A stretch of 64,000 nt of DNA from an uncultured Mediterraneibacter sp. (GTDB lineage Bacteria; Bacillota; Clostridia; Lachnospirales; Lachnospiraceae). Below the pieces are notes generated by a model, which was not told where the DNA came from, searched no databases, and saw only the letters and a list, made by a program, of their open reading frames with translations. Numbering within the stretch: position 1 is the stretch's first letter; every line of letters begins with the position of its first letter. A program made the translations under genes and the position numbers. Below are positions 61,339-64,000 of this stretch, one piece after another. The DNA lies in assembly GCA_944384505.1 (NCBI GenBank), contig CALWTQ010000002.1, positions 1 to 64,000 of the forward strand. Direction: 5' to 3'.

Positions 61339-62157
61339 CTAGAATCCCAGCAGCCGGATGAGCAGCGGATTCGTCTCATACAAAAATCTCAGCAGCGTAC
61401 TCTTCTCCATCATCTCAAAGCACGCGGCCCCCGGCTCTGTGGCGTAAGCCAGCGTCATGACGAGGAAACCGATCCAGATGATCACCAACCCCAGAACCAG
61501 GCCCAGCAGACCGCCGGCTATATGGTTCAGAGTTCCCAGCACGGGCAGTTCCCCGATGATATTCACCGCGAACATCAGAGCTTTTACAATGATAATTGCC
61601 AGCAGGAACGTCACAAGGAAGGATATGAGCTGGAGCACCAGCCTGGAGATATACGCCGCCACATACCGGGGGAAACTCTGCACGCCCAGTTCCTCATAGA
61701 TTGTACTGTTATTATTCTCCAGAAGCTGGTCTTTCAAAAACTGCGGGATAGGCGCGTCCTCGATCTCCTGGATCTGCAGATCCTTCGGGATCTCCCCAAT
61801 CACATTCAAAATGTCGTCTGCCGTGATCCCCAGCAGATCCCAGTTCAGATTCTCCAGATCTGACATCTGCTCCGGAGTCAGTTCTTCCAGCGGAGTCCCG
61901 CTCAGATCCACCTGCTGAAGCTGGTCTGCCGATATATCAGGCATGAATGTCTCCACGATCTTATTCTGGATGAAATCATCCACCGGCGTATATTCTGCCA
62001 GGGCGTCCGCCACATACGGTGAACACACCAGCACAATCACAATCGTCAGAATCGTTGAGAGAAGAGAGATTCCCAGTTTCAGAAATCCCCTCACATACCC
62101 CACAACAACACATACAATAAAAATCACTGCTACAATAATCAAAAGCCAGTTATCCAT
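61339..62157 (-). CDS. CvpA family membrane protein
   Basis: 272 residues. Two N-terminal helices (LLIIVAVIFIVCVVVGYVRGF and LLSTILTIVIVLVCSPYVA), a long acidic extracytoplasmic loop (about 65-165), then two more helices with the CvpA core VNIIGELPVLGTLNHIAGGLLGLVLG. The family is linked to colicin V secretion and envelope stress, mechanism unclear. It follows the DUF5711 gene by 8 bases. Confidence 0.88.
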   Translation of the reverse strand: MDNWLLIIVAVIFIVCVVVGYVRGFLKLGISLLSTILTIVIVLVCSPYVADALAEYTPVDDFIQNKIVETFMPDISADQLQQVDLSGTPLEELTPEQMSDLENLNWDLLGITADDILNVIGEIPKDLQIQEIEDAPIPQFLKDQLLENNNSTIYEELGVQSFPRYVAAYISRLVLQLISFLVTFLLAIIIVKALMFAVNIIGELPVLGTLNHIAGGLLGLVLGLVIIWIGFLVMTLAYATEPGAACFEMMEKSTLLRFLYETNPLLIRLLGF

Positions 62158-62165
62158 AATATCTC

Positions 62166-63362
62166 CTATTTCGTCAGATAGATCTCCCGAAGTTCTCCGA
62201 CGCTCATCACATAGTATCTGTTTAATCCGGGTGCGCGGAAAAACTCCAGCACATCCACACTTATATCCCCTTCAAATTTAGTAACTCCGGTGTCTGTAAT
62301 GATACAGCACATGCTTCCCTCCCACATGATGACCTCGTCACCCTGTATTTTCGCATGGCTGTACATTCCCGGAATCTCTCTGTTGATCACAATATCTCCG
62401 CGCCGGTTATACAGACGCAGCTCATATCCTGATTTTTCCCTGTTTAAAAGGATGAATCCGATATACCTGTCTGAGTGGAAGACGCTCTGGATCTCCTGAT
62501 CCACTCTGATTTCCTCCGCTTTCTCAGGAATATCACTTCCGTTGTATATGACAAAAGAATTGTCTCCAACTGCCACGGAACAGTCGTTCCCCATAAAAAA
62601 GACGTCCGCTATCACAGTATCCTCATACTCATCCTGGGAAACTATATTGTCCGTTTTACTCTGCCCCGCCTCCCCGAAATTATAGAAAATGACCCTGGAC
62701 CGGATCCGGGCACCTTCCGTATAGAGATAGGAAACAGCCAGCATATTGCCGTCGCCGGACATTTCCATTGCCACCGGGTATCCTGTCGTGCTAAGCGACA
62801 CCTGCTGCTCCACCAGGACATTTCCTGTCGAATCATAAGAAATAATCTTTGGTGAACTCTCATTATTCAGGATCGCGCTGACAATCCCCTGTTCCGACAC
62901 GGCGATCTTTTCAATCGGAAGTGTTGTCTCAATCTCCCCTTTCAGCCCTTCCTCCGTGAATACCATGATACTGTTCCCGCCGTTGTCAGCCACGGCGAAA
63001 GAATCTCCTTTCACCTTTATGACCGGGTTCTGGATCTGAGCGGGCTGGATCCACTGTTCTTCATTCTCTCTGTTCAGGAAAACAACTCCGTCCCTGTTGT
63101 AGCGGACAATTCCATTGGCAAACTGCGCGTAACTGCTCGTGTCCGAGACATCGCTCGGATACTGGGAAGCAATCCGGGCCAGTCCGTAGGTCTGGGTCTT
63201 CAGAAGCAGATATGTCCCGCACGCAGCAAGAAAAATCATCACGAGGGTTGAAAGAATCCGCCTGGCCTTCTCACGGCGAAGCCTGCGCATCTTCCTTTTT
63301 ACCTCTCTTAAGTCATCCGGGGGCGTTAAAATCTTCAGATATGGTTTTTTCTTTTGTGTCAT
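62166..63362 (-). CDS. DUF5711 family membrane-anchored beta-propeller-like protein
   Basis: About 398 residues from the ATG at 63362 (AAGGGGAG upstream). One membrane helix at ~35-55 (ILSTLVMIFLAACGTYLLL) after a basic cytoplasmic stretch, then short WD40-like beta repeats outside (FAVADNGGNSIMVFTEEG, AISEQGIVSAIL-type turns, RDGVVFLNRENEEQW). Matches DUF5711, found beside CvpA in Lachnospiraceae. Function unknown, presumably cell envelope. Confidence 0.82.
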   Translation of the reverse strand: MTQKKKPYLKILTPPDDLREVKRKMRRLRREKARRILSTLVMIFLAACGTYLLLKTQTYGLARIASQYPSDVSDTSSYAQFANGIVRYNRDGVVFLNRENEEQWIQPAQIQNPVIKVKGDSFAVADNGGNSIMVFTEEGLKGEIETTLPIEKIAVSEQGIVSAILNNESSPKIISYDSTGNVLVEQQVSLSTTGYPVAMEMSGDGNMLAVSYLYTEGARIRSRVIFYNFGEAGQSKTDNIVSQDEYEDTVIADVFFMGNDCSVAVGDNSFVIYNGSDIPEKAEEIRVDQEIQSVFHSDRYIGFILLNREKSGYELRLYNRRGDIVINREIPGMYSHAKIQGDEVIMWEGSMCCIITDTGVTKFEGDISVDVLEFFRAPGLNRYYVMSVGELREIYLTK

Positions 63363-63412
63363 TTGACTCCCCTTATTTCTGGTCATGTTTTCCTGCACAG
63401 TATAACATGATT

Positions 63413-64000
63413 TTATGGCAATAGCAATTTTTGTCCGATATAAATCAGATTTCCGTCACTGAGCCCGTTCATTCTGCAGATCGCGTCCACATGCGTCACA
63501 TCGCCGTATACTTTCCTGCTTATAATAGCAAGCGTATCGCCTTCCTCGACAACATACACGCCGTCGCTTCCGTTCTCACCGTCTGCCAGGAGAGCCTGTC
63601 CGCCGCTCTGTTCATCTGCCCCTGTTCCACTGCCGTCCGCTTCATTCTGTCCTGAGCTGCCGCTCCCGGAGGCGGATGTTTCATTTACTGCTGAATCATC
63701 TCCGCTTGCGGACTGCGCGCTGCCTGAATCACTGCTCCCGGTTTCCTCACTTTCCTTCTCTTCGGAAGCCTGTCCCAGATCAGCGTCCTCGCCGTCTCCT
63801 GCCTGCTCCTCAGACGTAACAGCCGTCACCTCTCCGCTTGTCTCCTGAGTCTCCACAGTATCCGACTTTCCCGCAATCGTATTCAATGTATCCTGAACGG
63901 ACTTCATACGGTCAAAACTGTTGAGCATGGTGACTCCCATTATGACAATGACAAGAACCAGGCACGCGCTGGCCGCATACATCAGCCCTCCGTTTCTTTT
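63413..64000 (-). CDS. Membrane-anchored LysM-domain protein, cut by the window edge
   Basis: The frame is open to the last base of the window (KRNGGLMYAASACL...), so the start lies outside. Visible: a membrane helix MYAASACLVLVIVIMGVTML, a coil-like stretch, a long Glu/Ser/Gly-rich linker (about 60-135), and a C-terminal LysM domain VYVVEEGDTLAIISRKVYGDV ... ICRMNGLSDGNLIYIGQKLLLP that binds peptidoglycan. Anchored outside the membrane with the LysM in the wall; next to DUF5711 and CvpA genes. Confidence 0.85.
   Translation of the reverse strand, partial: KRNGGLMYAASACLVLVIVIMGVTMLNSFDRMKSVQDTLNTIAGKSDTVETQETSGEVTAVTSEEQAGDGEDADLGQASEEKESEETGSSDSGSAQSASGDDSAVNETSASGSGSSGQNEADGSGTGADEQSGGQALLADGENGSDGVYVVEEGDTLAIISRKVYGDVTHVDAICRMNGLSDGNLIYIGQKLLLP

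Noticed and set aside
1..64000. CRISPR arrays, insertion sequences, riboswitches or T-boxes
   Set aside because: No regularly spaced repeats, transposase frames with flanking inverted repeats, or recognisable riboswitch/T-box cores were seen on either strand when reading through; subtle ones could be missed without a covariance search.

Overview
The window looks like the chromosome of a Clostridia member, most likely a Lachnospiraceae gut anaerobe. Reasons: AGGAGG-type ribosome binding sites before almost every gene, moderate GC with AT-rich intergenic regions, Bacillota families (CvpA, YkvI, DUF3810, DUF5711, TIGR04076), ferredoxin-tailed aldo/keto reductases, flavodoxin_4 proteins, and many ABC and CoA-based catabolic operons. 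No rRNA, phage, IS element or CRISPR array was found. Species identity cannot be settled from the sequence.

Left part (0.3-20 kb, all minus strand): a DUF3810 membrane peptidase-like protein, an M19 dipeptidase, an MFS carrier, and a split transketolase with a D-2-hydroxyacid dehydrogenase. Then comes what I read as one sigma-54 catabolic block. It has a CoA-transferase / HMG-CoA-lyase-like / YkvI carrier / crotonase operon, a PrpR-type enhancer-binding protein, an MBL hydrolase, citrate-lyase subunits CitF-CitE-CitD, a second PrpR-type activator, and rpoN itself. Both catabolic operons start close to sigma-54-like -24/-12 elements and TGAAACA repeats. A plausible job is CoA activation, hydration and aldol cleavage of a branched di- or tricarboxylate (citramalate, HMG, methylglutaconate or itaconate type).

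20-37.6 kb: a LacI regulator and a sugar locus (two permeases, a binding protein, an unrecognised 708-residue hairpin-type glycosidase candidate and a GH127 beta-L-arabinofuranosidase) behind paired operators. Next are a CdaR regulator divergent from glycerate kinase, a MalY-type C-S lyase with a DUF3737 protein, a 3-hydroxyacyl-CoA dehydrogenase, a LacI gene whose start is out of frame, an SDR and an aldo/keto reductase.

37.6-52.7 kb: an accessory-looking region of small redox genes (three flavodoxins, ferredoxin-tailed aldo/keto reductases), regulators and many gene remains: an EutH/cyclase chimera, an aldo/keto reductase lacking its middle, pieces of a carboxymuconolactone decarboxylase, MATE pump, ABC ATPase, PIN domain and YolD-like gene, and a tRNA-Asn pseudogene. 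It ends at an AlbA_2/Schlafen-type gene and intact tRNA-Asn and tRNA-Ala.

52.8-61.3 kb: a complete Liv-type ABC transporter embedded between two unusual isocitrate-lyase/PEP-mutase-like paralogues, with a second MBL hydrolase and a divergent LysR. 61.3-64 kb: envelope genes (CvpA, DUF5711, a LysM protein cut by the window edge).
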